The notes beneath the pieces are model-generated. The model searched no databases. It saw only the letters and a list, made by a program, of their open reading frames with translations, and was not told the origin of the DNA. A program made the translations under genes and the position numbers. From JASFWK01 sp050049355 (GTDB taxonomy: Bacteria > Chloroflexota > Anaerolineae > B4-G1 > DUEL01), in contig JASFWK010000032.1 in assembly GCA_050049355.1 (NCBI GenBank), forward strand, positions 1 through 19,237: a DNA stretch of 19,237 bases, in the 5' to 3' direction. Of this stretch, positions 7,617 through 15,208 are shown in pieces; position 1 is the stretch's first letter, and the number at the start of each line of letters is the position of its first letter.

Positions 7617-8231
7617 CTACTTCTCTCCCCGGGCTTCAGCCTCCAGCCGCGTGAAGAAAGCCGCCATGAACGCATGCCGTTCCTCACCGATGGCCTTGCC
7701 GGTGGCTGTGGTAAGAGTCTCCTGTAGACGCGAGAGCTTGACAACAAACTCGTGGACGGGAGTGTGTTCCGGACCCTGGTCATCCTCGGTGCAGGCGACT
7801 TCTAAGGGAACCCAAAGTCTCTGGTCCCGCGCCCCAGCGTAGGCGAAGGCCCGAGCCACACCGACAGCACCTATGGCATCGAGTTTATCGGCGTCGAAAA
7901 GGATCTTCGCCTCGGTAGTATCCGGGTCAGGACCACCGCGGAATCGGTGAGCAGCGATAGCGTGGGCGACCGCCTCAACCTTCTCGTTAGGATGATCGGC
8001 CAGAATCTCGCGCGTTCGCTCGGCCGCTACGAGGGCGTGGTCCCGTCCCGAGGTCCGTTCCTCGACTCGCCCCAGGTCGTGCAGGAGCGCAGCTGCGCGG
8101 ACGACCTCCAGGTCGCCACCTTCAGCCCGGGCGATCCGTTCCGCCAGCCGTACCACCCGCAAGACGTGATCAAAGTCGTGGCTGCTCCCAGCTCCTTGAT
8201 AGTGGCAGCGGGCTTCCTCAACGTCGATCAT
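7617..8231 (-). CDS. HD-domain phosphohydrolase (YedJ-like)
   Basis: A 204-aa soluble metal-dependent HD protein. The metal ligands are visible: HDFDH (His18-His22), ALLHDLGR (His51, Asp52) and the distal FDADKLDAIG (112-121), with a further His at AIAAHRF (95). This pattern matches the small YedJ/HDIG group, presumed to hydrolyse phosphate esters of nucleotides or similar small molecules; the substrate is unknown. The start is ATG 8231, 7 nt after the stop of the upstream four-helix membrane gene and without a good Shine-Dalgarno sequence, so translation is probably coupled. It is the seventh gene of the tight minus-strand series that begins with the ABC transporter binding protein. Its link to peptide uptake is positional only. 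Confidence 0.85.
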   Translation of the reverse strand: MIDVEEARCHYQGAGSSHDFDHVLRVVRLAERIARAEGGDLEVVRAAALLHDLGRVEERTSGRDHALVAAERTREILADHPNEKVEAVAHAIAAHRFRGGPDPDTTEAKILFDADKLDAIGAVGVARAFAYAGARDQRLWVPLEVACTEDDQGPEHTPVHEFVVKLSRLQETLTTATGKAIGEERHAFMAAFFTRLEAEARGEK

Positions 8232-8238
8232 AGCCCAA

Positions 8239-8652
8239 TCAGGCCGGCAGGCGACTGAGCCATACCGACAGGAAAGTAAGCACGATCGCCAGGAGTACGG
8301 CGGTCATGACCAGGGCCAGCACGCGGCGGCGAACCTCCCACGCTCGGTATCGCCCCGTGACCCAGAGGAAGATCCCGAAGGCCAACGCCACACCACCAAG
8401 CACACCGACTGTATAGGTGATGGCCGTGACCATCAGGGCGGGTAGGTTCACGCGGATGACGAGCTGGCCGAAGATAGACAATGAGAATCGGCTGCCCAAG
8501 AAGGTATACCCTGCGCCCACCAGCAAGCCCAGCAGACCTACAACGATGCCTTGCCATCGCCCGGGGCCTCGCTCCAGCCACGCGGTGACCATCCCCAGGA
8601 CAATCAAAGTGAGAGAGAAGACCAGCACGAGAATCGAGAGTAGTTCGATCAT
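8239..8652 (-). CDS. Small four-helix membrane protein, function unknown
   Basis: A 137-aa protein not assigned to any family. Four hydrophobic stretches are visible at about residues 4-25, 36-54, 72-99 and 111-133, joined by short polar loops with Arg/Glu clusters (WLERGPGRW, RYRAWEVRRR). It has no signal peptide cleavage site and no metal-binding or catalytic motif. The ATG at 8652 lies 7 nt after the stop of the upstream ATPase gene, and the stop lies 7 nt before the HD gene, so it belongs to the transporter operon. An accessory role for the transporter or a membrane partner for the HD protein are both guesses. Coding is supported by operon spacing and regular hydrophobic composition. Confidence 0.75.
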   Translation of the reverse strand: MIELLSILVLVFSLTLIVLGMVTAWLERGPGRWQGIVVGLLGLLVGAGYTFLGSRFSLSIFGQLVIRVNLPALMVTAITYTVGVLGGVALAFGIFLWVTGRYRAWEVRRRVLALVMTAVLLAIVLTFLSVWLSRLPA

Positions 8653-8659
8653 TTTTCGC

Positions 8660-9649
8660 CTACAAATGGCACGCCACCCGATGTTCTGGCTCTACCTCCA
8701 CCAACTCCGGTTCCTCTTGGGAGCAAATGCCCTTGGCAAACTCGCACCGGGGGTGGAAGCGGCATCCCGACGGTGGGTGTATGGGGCTGGGGATCTCCCC
8801 CTTCGGCATTTGGTGCTTCCGGCGGGCCCTGGGATCCGGCACTGGCACTGCCGCCAACAATGCCTGCGTGTAGGGGTGCTGAGGGTCATCGTACACCTGT
8901 GTGAGCGTTCCCACCTCCACGATCCTGCCCAGGTACATCACTGCGATGCGATTGCAGATGTACTTAGCCGTTGCCAGGTCATGGGTAATGAAGAGATACG
9001 TCAGGTCGAATTCCTGTTTCAGCCGCATCATCAAATCCAGGAGAAGCGCCCGCACCGATACGTCGGCCATGGCGATGGGCTCGTCGGCCACCACCAGGTC
9101 TGGAATCAGGATCAGCGCTCGTGCGATGACAGCGCGCTGGCGCTGCCCACCGCTCAGCTGGTGGGGGTACTTCTCGTAGAGCATGGATGCGGGCGTCAGT
9201 CCCACTCGCTCCATCATTCTTAGCACCTGCTGGCGCTTCTTTCTTCCTCTTGATATCCCGAATATCTGCAGGCTGTGGCCAATGGCGTGGCCGATCTTCA
9301 TCCGAGGATTGAGAGAGGCCGTGGGATCCTGGAAAATCGCCTGCATCTTGCGCCGCATCTGCTGCATCTTCTCGGGTTCCAAGGTGGCCAGATCCACTCC
9401 CTGGAAGAGTATGCGTCCCTCAGTGGGTTCTACCAACCTCAGGATCAAGCGGCCGGTAGTGGTCTTGCCGCTGCCACTCTCTCCGGCCAGGCCGAAGACC
9501 TCACCACGGCGGATTTCGAAGTCGACCCCATCCACGGCACGCACGAACTGGCGTTGGCGACTCAGCAGCCGTTCGACAAAGCTTCGCTGAACGGGAAACC
9601 ACTTGCGAAGACCCTCTATCTCAACCAGGCTTTCGTTCTTGGACATCAT
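8660..9649 (-). CDS. Peptide-type ABC transporter ATPase, OppF/DppF-like
   Basis: The second ATPase (329 aa) of an Opp/Dpp-type importer, powering uptake from the cytoplasmic side. Walker A is GESGSGKTT (56-64), the Q-loop FQDP (106-109), signature LSGGQ (165-169), Walker B LVVADE (185-190) and H-loop His223. The C-terminal oligo_HPY region has Cys296, Cys302, Cys309 and Cys327, the four-cysteine pattern linked to a 4Fe-4S cluster in some dipeptide transporter ATPases. The residues after Walker B read PIAMADVS instead of the usual P-x-x-x-LDVS. Tandem ATG codons give the start; GAGAGG lies 4 nt before the first. It begins 8 nt after the OppD-like gene. The substrate (peptide, oligosaccharide or other) cannot be decided from the ATPase. 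Confidence 0.95.
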   Translation of the reverse strand: MMSKNESLVEIEGLRKWFPVQRSFVERLLSRQRQFVRAVDGVDFEIRRGEVFGLAGESGSGKTTTGRLILRLVEPTEGRILFQGVDLATLEPEKMQQMRRKMQAIFQDPTASLNPRMKIGHAIGHSLQIFGISRGRKKRQQVLRMMERVGLTPASMLYEKYPHQLSGGQRQRAVIARALILIPDLVVADEPIAMADVSVRALLLDLMMRLKQEFDLTYLFITHDLATAKYICNRIAVMYLGRIVEVGTLTQVYDDPQHPYTQALLAAVPVPDPRARRKHQMPKGEIPSPIHPPSGCRFHPRCEFAKGICSQEEPELVEVEPEHRVACHL

Positions 9650-9657
9650 CTAACCTC

Positions 9658-10623
9658 TCACACAGCGTGCAACCAGCAGGCCGCCCATCGACCCGGGCTG
9701 ACCTCCATCAAGGGCGGCTCCTCCTCCGAGCAGCGCCCAAAGGCGTGGTGACAACGAGGGTGGAACCGGCATCCCGGTGGCGGCTGGATCAGGTCGGGCG
9801 GGGAGCCGCGCATGATCTCAAGCGAGTCGCCTGTCAGGCGAATATTGGGTACGGAAGCCAGCAGTCCCTGAGTGTAGGGGTGGAGCGGCTCCTCGAACAG
9901 GGCAGTCACGTCCGCCAGTTCCACCAGCTTGGCCGCGTACATCACCGCCACGCGGTCGGAAAGTTGGGCAATGACCCCGATGTTGTGGGTGATCAGCAGG
10001 ATCGTCAGGCCGAAGTCGCGTTGTAGCTCCTTCAAGAGATCCAGGAACTGGGCCTCGACGATCACATCTAGCGAGGTCGTCGCCTCGTCGGCGATGATCA
10101 GGTCGGCCCGCAGAGCCAGCGCCAGGCCGATCATCACTCGCTGGCGCATCCCGCCGCTCAGTTGATGTGGGTAATCATCCAGCCGCTCCTCCATGATGCC
10201 AAGTCGATCGATCAGCTCCGCTGCCTGTCGGCGGGCTTCGTCCTCGCTAACATCGGGCTTGTGCGTGCGGATCGTCTCAACGACATGCTCGCTGACGCGC
10301 TGGAGGGGGTTGAGAGAGGTCATCGGGTCCTGGAAGATCATGGAGATCCGCGCTCCACGCAGCTCACGCATCTCTTCATCGCCCAGGGTCAGCAAATCCC
10401 TGCCGTCGAACCAAATCTCGCCCGCGGTTATCCGACCCGGGGTTCGCACCAGCCGCAGGAGGGCTGTCCCCAGCGTGGACTTGCCGCAACCCGATTCGCC
10501 CACCAATCCCAGAACCTCTCCGGATCGGATGTCGAGGCTCACTCTGTCAACTGCCTGCACTCCGCCCACACGGGTCTCATAGGCAACGGAAAGATCTCGC
10601 GTGCGCACCAGTGGTTCTTTCAT
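9658..10623 (-). CDS. Peptide-type ABC transporter ATPase, OppD/DppD-like
   Basis: The first ATPase (321 aa) of the importer. The frame stays open 108 bases further upstream, but that part overlaps the OppC-type gene and lacks family similarity. The ATG at 10623 is preferred because it forms an ATGA overlap with the upstream stop and has GAGG 5 nt before it. Walker A GESGCGKST is at 42-50, Q-loop FQDP at 97-100, LSGGM at 155-159, Walker B LIIADE at 175-180 and H-loop His213. The D-loop side reads ADEATTSLDV (Ala for the usual Pro) and the H-loop ITHN (Asn for the usual Asp); these mild changes do not suggest inactivity. Cys285, Cys291, Cys298 and Cys316 form the same four-cysteine C-terminal pattern as its partner ATPase. 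Confidence 0.95.
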   Translation of the reverse strand: MKEPLVRTRDLSVAYETRVGGVQAVDRVSLDIRSGEVLGLVGESGCGKSTLGTALLRLVRTPGRITAGEIWFDGRDLLTLGDEEMRELRGARISMIFQDPMTSLNPLQRVSEHVVETIRTHKPDVSEDEARRQAAELIDRLGIMEERLDDYPHQLSGGMRQRVMIGLALALRADLIIADEATTSLDVIVEAQFLDLLKELQRDFGLTILLITHNIGVIAQLSDRVAVMYAAKLVELADVTALFEEPLHPYTQGLLASVPNIRLTGDSLEIMRGSPPDLIQPPPGCRFHPRCHHAFGRCSEEEPPLMEVSPGRWAACWLHAV

Positions 10624-11510
10624 GCTTGCCTCAATCTTGGGTTCAGTATCTCGCTGAGTCCTTCTCCGAAGAGGCTGAAACCCAGCGCCACGGTCGCGAT
10701 AGCCAGGCCTGGGAAGGTGACCAGCCACCAACGCCCGCCCACCAGTTCGGAGCGGCCGCGGTAAATATCATATCCCCAGTCGGGCTTGGAGGGATCCGCC
10801 GCCAGACCGATGAAGGCCAGTGCGGCCTCTGTGATGATGGCGTCCGCGATGTTCAGGGAGAAGACGACCACCACCGAAGGGATGACGTTGGGGAAGATAT
10901 AGCGCCAGAGAATCGTACTCCCGGAGGCTCCCAGGCTACGCGCCGCCTCCACATATAGTTCCTCCTTGATAGATAGAACCTGTCCCCGCACCAGGCGGAA
11001 GAACACCGGGATGTAGACGACGGCGATGGCGATGGCCACGTTAAGCACCCCCGAGCCGAGCAAGGCTGCCAGAGCAATGGCCAGGATCAGGCCGGGGAAG
11101 GAGTAGATGCTGTCCATGATGAGTGAGAGCACTTGGTCTATCCGCCCCCCAATGAAGCCTGAAAGCAGCCCCAGGGGGACCCCCACCACCAGGGATAAGA
11201 GAGCGGACAGAAGCGCAACCAGCAGCACAAGCTGCGCCCCATACATGATGCGGCTGAGAATATCGCGCCCCAACTGGTCAGTTCCAAAGGGATGCCCAAG
11301 GGAGGGAGGGATGAAGTGGTCAGCCACGCGAGCCTCCGGATCGTAGGGAGCCAGCTTAGGTGTTAGTAGAGAGGCAAGGGTCATCCCAACCACGAAGAGG
11401 ACGATCAGCCCCCCTATCGCCGTCATGTACCACTCTGCCCCGTACCACTTTCGGCTCTCGAGGATACGGGATACGAATCCAGTACGTTCTGCAGCTACTG
11501 CCTCCTGCAT
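10620..11510 (-). CDS. Peptide-type ABC transporter permease, OppC/DppC-like
   Basis: A 296-aa inner permease subunit. It starts with a cytoplasmic segment, a first helix (about 29-50) and an extracytoplasmic stretch containing HPFGTDQLGRDILSR (93-107), the OppC hallmark. The binding-protein-dependent transport core with five further helices follows. The EAA coupling loop, YVEAARSLGASGSTIL, sits at about 184-199 and would contact the ATPases. The ATG at 11510 has GGAGGG 4 nt upstream. The gene lies 9 nt after the OppB-type gene and overlaps the OppD-type gene by 4 bp. Length and motifs are normal for the family, in contrast to its OppB partner. Confidence 0.95.
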   Translation of the reverse strand: MQEAVAAERTGFVSRILESRKWYGAEWYMTAIGGLIVLFVVGMTLASLLTPKLAPYDPEARVADHFIPPSLGHPFGTDQLGRDILSRIMYGAQLVLLVALLSALLSLVVGVPLGLLSGFIGGRIDQVLSLIMDSIYSFPGLILAIALAALLGSGVLNVAIAIAVVYIPVFFRLVRGQVLSIKEELYVEAARSLGASGSTILWRYIFPNVIPSVVVVFSLNIADAIITEAALAFIGLAADPSKPDWGYDIYRGRSELVGGRWWLVTFPGLAIATVALGFSLFGEGLSEILNPRLRQA

Positions 11511-11519
11511 CCAGCCCTC

Positions 11520-12974
11520 CTAGTACCTCACCCGCGGATCTATGCGGGCGTAGATGATGTCCACGACCAGGCTTACCGCTGCCACGAGCAAGGCGAAGAA
11601 CACCACTGTCCCCTGAATGGCGGGAAAGTCTCGATCGATGATGCGGTTCGCCAGGAAAAGTCCCATCCCAGGCCAGTTGAAGGTGGTCTCGGTGAGAACT
11701 GCACCAGCCAATAGAAGGGCGAACTGCATACCGAACATGGTCAGAATGGGGATGAAGGCATTCCTGAGCGCGTGCTGGTACACGACAATCCTCTCCCGAA
11801 TGCCCCGGGCGCGCGCCGCCATTACATAGTCTTGCTGCAGCACATCCAGCATGTTGGCCCTGGTAAGCCGAGTGAAGATGCCCGAGAGGTATAACCCTAA
11901 GGTCAGGGCAGGCAGCACGAGATGATGGAGAACATCCAATAGGCTGGCAAACTGCCCGGTGATCAGGCAGTTGAAGATGTAGAAGTTAGAGAGGAAATCG
12001 GTGAGGGACAATACCTTCTGCCCCATCGATCCGCTCAGGATGCGCTCCAGACCATAGACCTCCGCGATGGTATCGGGACGCAGGGCAGATCTCACCCGGT
12101 CGGCCACGGGAAACCAACCCAGACCGATACCGAAGATAAGCTGGAAGATCAGTCCCAGCCAGAAGATAGGAACAGCGTAAGCGACGATGCTGTAGACACG
12201 CAGGCCATAGTCGGTTGGACTGCCTCGCCGCTGAGCAGCGAAGGCCCCTCCAAGAACCCCTACCAGCCCGGCCACCAATATCCCGCAGATGCTCAGCTCC
12301 ACTGTGGCGGGAAACTTTAGAATCAGGTCAGCGGCGATGGGGCGGCCCCGAATTGTGATGGATGTGCCCAGGTCGAAGCGGGTGATCAACCCCCAGAGGT
12401 AGCTGAAGAACTGGCTGTCCACGGGGTTGACGGCGATATCGAACTGGTCAGCCGGCGCCCAACCCTCCACGCCACCCCGGTGAAGCTCCACCCTTATCCA
12501 GTTCCCGGCTACCCCCTCCGGCGGTGACTCCCCTTCGACAAGTGTGAAGTTGAACTCCACCTGACGCAGCCAGCCCAACTTCTGCTCCTCAACCCAGATC
12601 GCCTCGCCCTCGTCGGCGGAGACACGGATCCAGTCCTCAGTCCCCTCGGTGTGGCGATCGGTAATAGGCAGCCGATTGCCCTCCAGAGCCAGCATCACTG
12701 GCTGGCTCGTAGCGTCATGCTCAGCGTAGAGAACGACCGCTGGTTCAGTAGCCGTGGCCCTACTGCCTCGCAGATTGAGCACCAAGGGCCGATCCAGCCC
12801 TTGGGCGTGGCGGATCTGATCCAAGTACTCCTGAGGCACACCGGGTCGCATTGTCGCCTTGACCGGGTCCCCAGGCATGACACGTAGAAGGATGAAGACC
12901 AGAATAAGAAGGATGAGGACCATTGGGATGGTCATCAGAAACCGGGTAATGATGTACGCCCGGAGTGAGCGCAT
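11520..12974 (-). CDS. Peptide-type ABC transporter permease, OppB/DppB-like, with an SH3-like extracytoplasmic insertion
   Basis: A 484-aa permease; typical OppB/DppB proteins have about 305-340. The N-terminal helix (about 6-31) runs into RVMPGDPV, and the core resumes at RFDLGTSITIRGRPIAADL. The EAA loop is near DYVMAARARGIRERIVVYQ, and the C-terminus ends in DPRVRY as usual. Between GLDRPL and the core is an insertion of about 120 residues (about 65-185) without membrane helices, rich in beta-type sequence with repeated WIRV and GW motifs resembling bacterial SH3 domains. A second, smaller expansion (about 30 residues) lies in a later loop around RVRSALRPDTIAEVYG. The ATG at 12974 is preferred over 13019: it has GGAGGAG just upstream, whereas the longer version begins inside a strong inverted repeat and lacks a ribosome site. 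Substrate unknown. Confidence 0.9.
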   Translation of the reverse strand: MRSLRAYIITRFLMTIPMVLILLILVFILLRVMPGDPVKATMRPGVPQEYLDQIRHAQGLDRPLVLNLRGSRATATEPAVVLYAEHDATSQPVMLALEGNRLPITDRHTEGTEDWIRVSADEGEAIWVEEQKLGWLRQVEFNFTLVEGESPPEGVAGNWIRVELHRGGVEGWAPADQFDIAVNPVDSQFFSYLWGLITRFDLGTSITIRGRPIAADLILKFPATVELSICGILVAGLVGVLGGAFAAQRRGSPTDYGLRVYSIVAYAVPIFWLGLIFQLIFGIGLGWFPVADRVRSALRPDTIAEVYGLERILSGSMGQKVLSLTDFLSNFYIFNCLITGQFASLLDVLHHLVLPALTLGLYLSGIFTRLTRANMLDVLQQDYVMAARARGIRERIVVYQHALRNAFIPILTMFGMQFALLLAGAVLTETTFNWPGMGLFLANRIIDRDFPAIQGTVVFFALLVAAVSLVVDIIYARIDPRVRY

Positions 12975-12990
12975 AACTCCTCCCAACGAC

Positions 12991-13023
12991 AGCCTTGCGA
13001 AGGCTAGTAGCCTTCGCAAGGCT
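12991..13023. repeat. Perfect 15-bp inverted repeat with 3-nt loop upstream of the OppB-type gene
   Basis: AGCCTTGCGAAGGCT (12991-13005), loop AGT, then the exact reverse complement (13009-13023). Each arm is itself a near-palindrome (AGCCTT, 3 nt, AAGGCT), so the element can form one long hairpin or two short ones. On the minus strand it ends 16 nt before the permease ATG, just ahead of the ribosome site. There is no U-tract, so it suits RNA stabilisation, partial termination or a tandem operator better than a simple terminator. Confidence 0.75.
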
Positions 13024-13044
13024 ACCTGATTCTTCTATACGGAA

Positions 13045-13076
13045 GGGCTTTGACAGAAGCAGCCCTGCCAAAGCCC
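13045..13076 (-). terminator. Stem-loop after the binding-protein gene, possible attenuating hairpin
   Basis: GGGCTTTG (13045-13052) pairs with CAAAGCCC (13069-13076). The stem continues after one mismatch with CAG/CTG, closing an 8-nt loop. It lies 32 nt downstream of the binding-protein stop codon. In the minus transcript only TTCC follows, so full termination is unlikely. Reduced read-through, or protection of the upstream message from 3' decay, is more plausible. Confidence 0.5.
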
Positions 13077-13108
13077 CTCCGCCGTCATTGATGATCGGTC
13101 GTCCGCGT

Positions 13109-14632
13109 CTAGTCCTTGGTCAGTGTGAAGTAGTGCAGGAACATCGTGGGATCGAGCTCAACTCCACCGATGTTCGGCTGCGTCACAAGCAGCAGTGCTC
13201 CCTGCGTGAAGGGGATAGTGGGAACTTCCTCAGCCCACAGGGTCTGGATCTGGCTGTAGATGTCCTCACTCGGGTCTGCGGTGAGACGACCCTGCTCCAG
13301 AAGGGCATCCATGTCCTCATTGCAGTAGAAGATGCCCAGATCCTCTGAAGCATCGCAGGCCGCCCAGCTGGAGCTGTAGTTGTCGGGGTGCAAGTAGTCA
13401 GGATACCAACCCAGCAAGAAGACGGGCATAGTGCCAGGCCCCATGTAGTCGGTGTAGGTAGCCCACTCGGCGGACTGAAGGTTGACCTGGATGACTCCGG
13501 TCTCCTCAAGAGCCTGCTTGATGACTGTGGCCACGTCGCCCTCGGTGGGGCCGTAGTGGTCGGTGGTCCACCACAGGTCCATCTGCAGCGGGTTGTCCTC
13601 ATCGAAGCCGGCCTGGGCCAGCAGTGCCCTGGCTTGCTCCAGATCTCGCTCGGGGAAGGCGTCCATGTGCGTCTCCATCCCCATCGGTACCATGCTGTAG
13701 AGGCTCTGGTGCGTATCCTGGAACACTGTCCCTGAGATAGCCTCGCGGTCGATCGCATACGCGATGGCTTGGCGGACCAGCGGATCGTCGAAGGGTTCAG
13801 TGGTGACGTTGAAGCAGACGTAGCGGATGTAGGCACCTGGACCTTCGTAGTAGTTGAAGTCCGGGTTATCTTCGAAGTCGGCGTAGTCGGATGGGGTTAG
13901 CGTCTTCCAAGCGATGTCGATGTCTCCGTTGTCGAGCGCCAGGCGCATGGCCGTGGAGTCCTCGTAGTATTTGACGACGACGTCTGAATGTGCAGGCGCG
14001 TCGCCGTAGTAGTCTGGATCAGCCTGCAACACGATCTCCTCGTCGCGTGCCCAGCTCTCAATCGTGTAGGGGCCGATGCCGCCGCAGGTGCTGTCGGAAT
14101 CGAAATCGTCCTCGGGGTAGCACTCAGGGCTAACCGGTGAGTAGGGCTGGGTAGCCACTAGCTGCGGGAAGAAACCAACAGCGCTCGCCAGGGTGAACTT
14201 GACCGTGTACTCGTCGACTGCCTCCACGCTCTCCACGAAGGAGGTGACCAGCCAGCTGGGGTCACCTTCCAGACGCATTACCCGGTTGATGGACCATACG
14301 ACTGCATCCGCAGTGAAGGGGGTGCCGTCGGGGAACTCGAGGCCCTCGCGGAGGTAGAAGGTGTACTCCAGCTTATCTCCACTGACATCGTAGCCCGTGG
14401 CCAAGGCTGGCTGCAGCTCGGTGGTGCCGGGGATGTAGGTGTAGAGGGTATCCATCGTGTTGTGATGGATCTCCCAGGTGTGGAAGTCGTAGGACTGGGC
14501 GGGGTCAAGGTCTGTCACGGAGTCAGTTGTGCCGATGATGAGCGGCTCTACTTCCGCTGGTCTGCACCCCGCAACGGCGCCGGCGAGAATCAGAGCCACC
14601 ACCACAATGCTTAAGGTGTGAAGCGATTTCAT
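13109..14632 (-). CDS. Solute-binding lipoprotein of the peptide ABC transporter (SBP_bac_5, OppA/DppA-like)
   Basis: A 507-aa extracytoplasmic receptor that delivers substrate to the permeases. The signal peptide ends in a lipobox AVAGC (Cys23), so it is membrane-anchored through Lgt. The mature part starts with LIIGTTDSVTDLDPAQS and has the family features FPDGTPFTADAVVWSINR (about 100-117), the hinge-side FNVTTEPFDDPLVRQAIAYAID, and a C-terminal domain including LGWYPDYLHPDNY. The sequence is acidic. The ATG at 14632 has GGAGGAG about 7 nt upstream. It is the first gene of the transporter operon, with a strong promoter about 235 nt upstream and two stem-loops after its stop. Family membership covers peptides, nickel, oligosaccharides and opines, so the ligand remains open. 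Confidence 0.95.
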   Translation of the reverse strand: MKSLHTLSIVVVALILAGAVAGCRPAEVEPLIIGTTDSVTDLDPAQSYDFHTWEIHHNTMDTLYTYIPGTTELQPALATGYDVSGDKLEYTFYLREGLEFPDGTPFTADAVVWSINRVMRLEGDPSWLVTSFVESVEAVDEYTVKFTLASAVGFFPQLVATQPYSPVSPECYPEDDFDSDSTCGGIGPYTIESWARDEEIVLQADPDYYGDAPAHSDVVVKYYEDSTAMRLALDNGDIDIAWKTLTPSDYADFEDNPDFNYYEGPGAYIRYVCFNVTTEPFDDPLVRQAIAYAIDREAISGTVFQDTHQSLYSMVPMGMETHMDAFPERDLEQARALLAQAGFDEDNPLQMDLWWTTDHYGPTEGDVATVIKQALEETGVIQVNLQSAEWATYTDYMGPGTMPVFLLGWYPDYLHPDNYSSSWAACDASEDLGIFYCNEDMDALLEQGRLTADPSEDIYSQIQTLWAEEVPTIPFTQGALLLVTQPNIGGVELDPTMFLHYFTLTKD

Positions 14633-14662
14633 CTTCTCTCCTCCTCTAGGAACGCCTAAGTG

Positions 14663-14716
14663 TTAATGTAACCTCGTTGCACTCCTTACCGCACTGGAGA
14701 ATGAACTTCTTGGCAT
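14663..14716 (-). other. Possible 17-codon leader ORF with a consensus ribosome site
   Basis: AAGGAGGTGAT (minus strand, 14715-14725) matches the anti-Shine-Dalgarno complement over 11 nt. It overlaps an ATG only 2 nt past AGGAGG, closer than the usual spacing. The frame would encode 17 residues ending at TAA 14663-14665, about 30 nt before the binding-protein start. It could be a leader peptide or a ribosome standby site. Its existence as a gene is speculative. Confidence 0.25.
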
Positions 14717-14872
14717 CACCTCCTTGCCTAAGGTTGGGCGTAGCACAGCCATTTCGCTCCGTTTGGGGCAAGCACACAGCGTGGTTGAGATTGTTGCCAG
14801 GTGCTCGTCTGACGTGTCCCTGACAAGTCGTGCTTGGGTGAAGATTACTTCTTACCTTCCGCTGATAACGCA

Positions 14873-14901
14873 AGGATAGCACAATTCGATTTGGCTGTCA
14901 A
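14873..14901 (-). promoter_or_regulatory. Promoter of the ABC transporter operon (TTGACA-N17-TATCCT)
   Basis: On the minus strand a perfect TTGACA (14896-14901) is followed after exactly 17 bp by TATCCT (14873-14878, 4 of 6 to consensus). Initiation would fall near 14866, giving a leader of about 235 nt before the binding-protein ATG at 14632. It is the only good match in the spacer pointing at the operon. Confidence 0.7.
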
Positions 14902-15208
14902 ACTCCTTGCACTTGGTCCCGCAGCCTCTGGCCCCAGCCTCCGCCTGACAGCTACCGCCCGGCTTGTGCTAAGCGCCGTAGATCGTGTCATTCTGGGCAA
15001 TCGACAGGGAGCGAGGAATTGCGATTCTCTCCAGCGGAGGAGCGCCGTCGCTTCGGTCAGGGCGACAATGATGACCAATAGGCTGGTCATCTGTGATGTG
15101 TGATGAGAATTCCTAAGTTCATCCAGAAGTGTCAGGTGGGTAGACTACGAACCTGCTTGGCACGGTTCGCTGGATCGGGGGACGTGACCATGCAGTACTA
15201 TCTTCCTA

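Noticed and set aside
10624..10731. 36-codon N-terminal extension of the OppD-type ATPase
   Set aside because: The extension overlaps the OppC-type gene and has Arg/Pro-rich shadow sequence. The ATG at 10623 gives a normal family N-terminus and a classic ATGA overlap.
12975..13019. Upstream ATG for the OppB-type permease (15 extra codons)
   Set aside because: The ATG at 13019 falls inside the 15-bp inverted repeat with no ribosome site, while the ATG at 12974 follows GGAGGAG and begins the expected N-terminal sequence.
14646..15090. Minus-strand frames of 78 and 81 codons upstream of the binding-protein gene
   Set aside because: Both run across the strong TTGACA-N17-TATCCT promoter or start in it, lack ribosome sites and show no family features, although the end of the 78-codon frame (AKKFILQCGKECNEV) looks somewhat protein-like.
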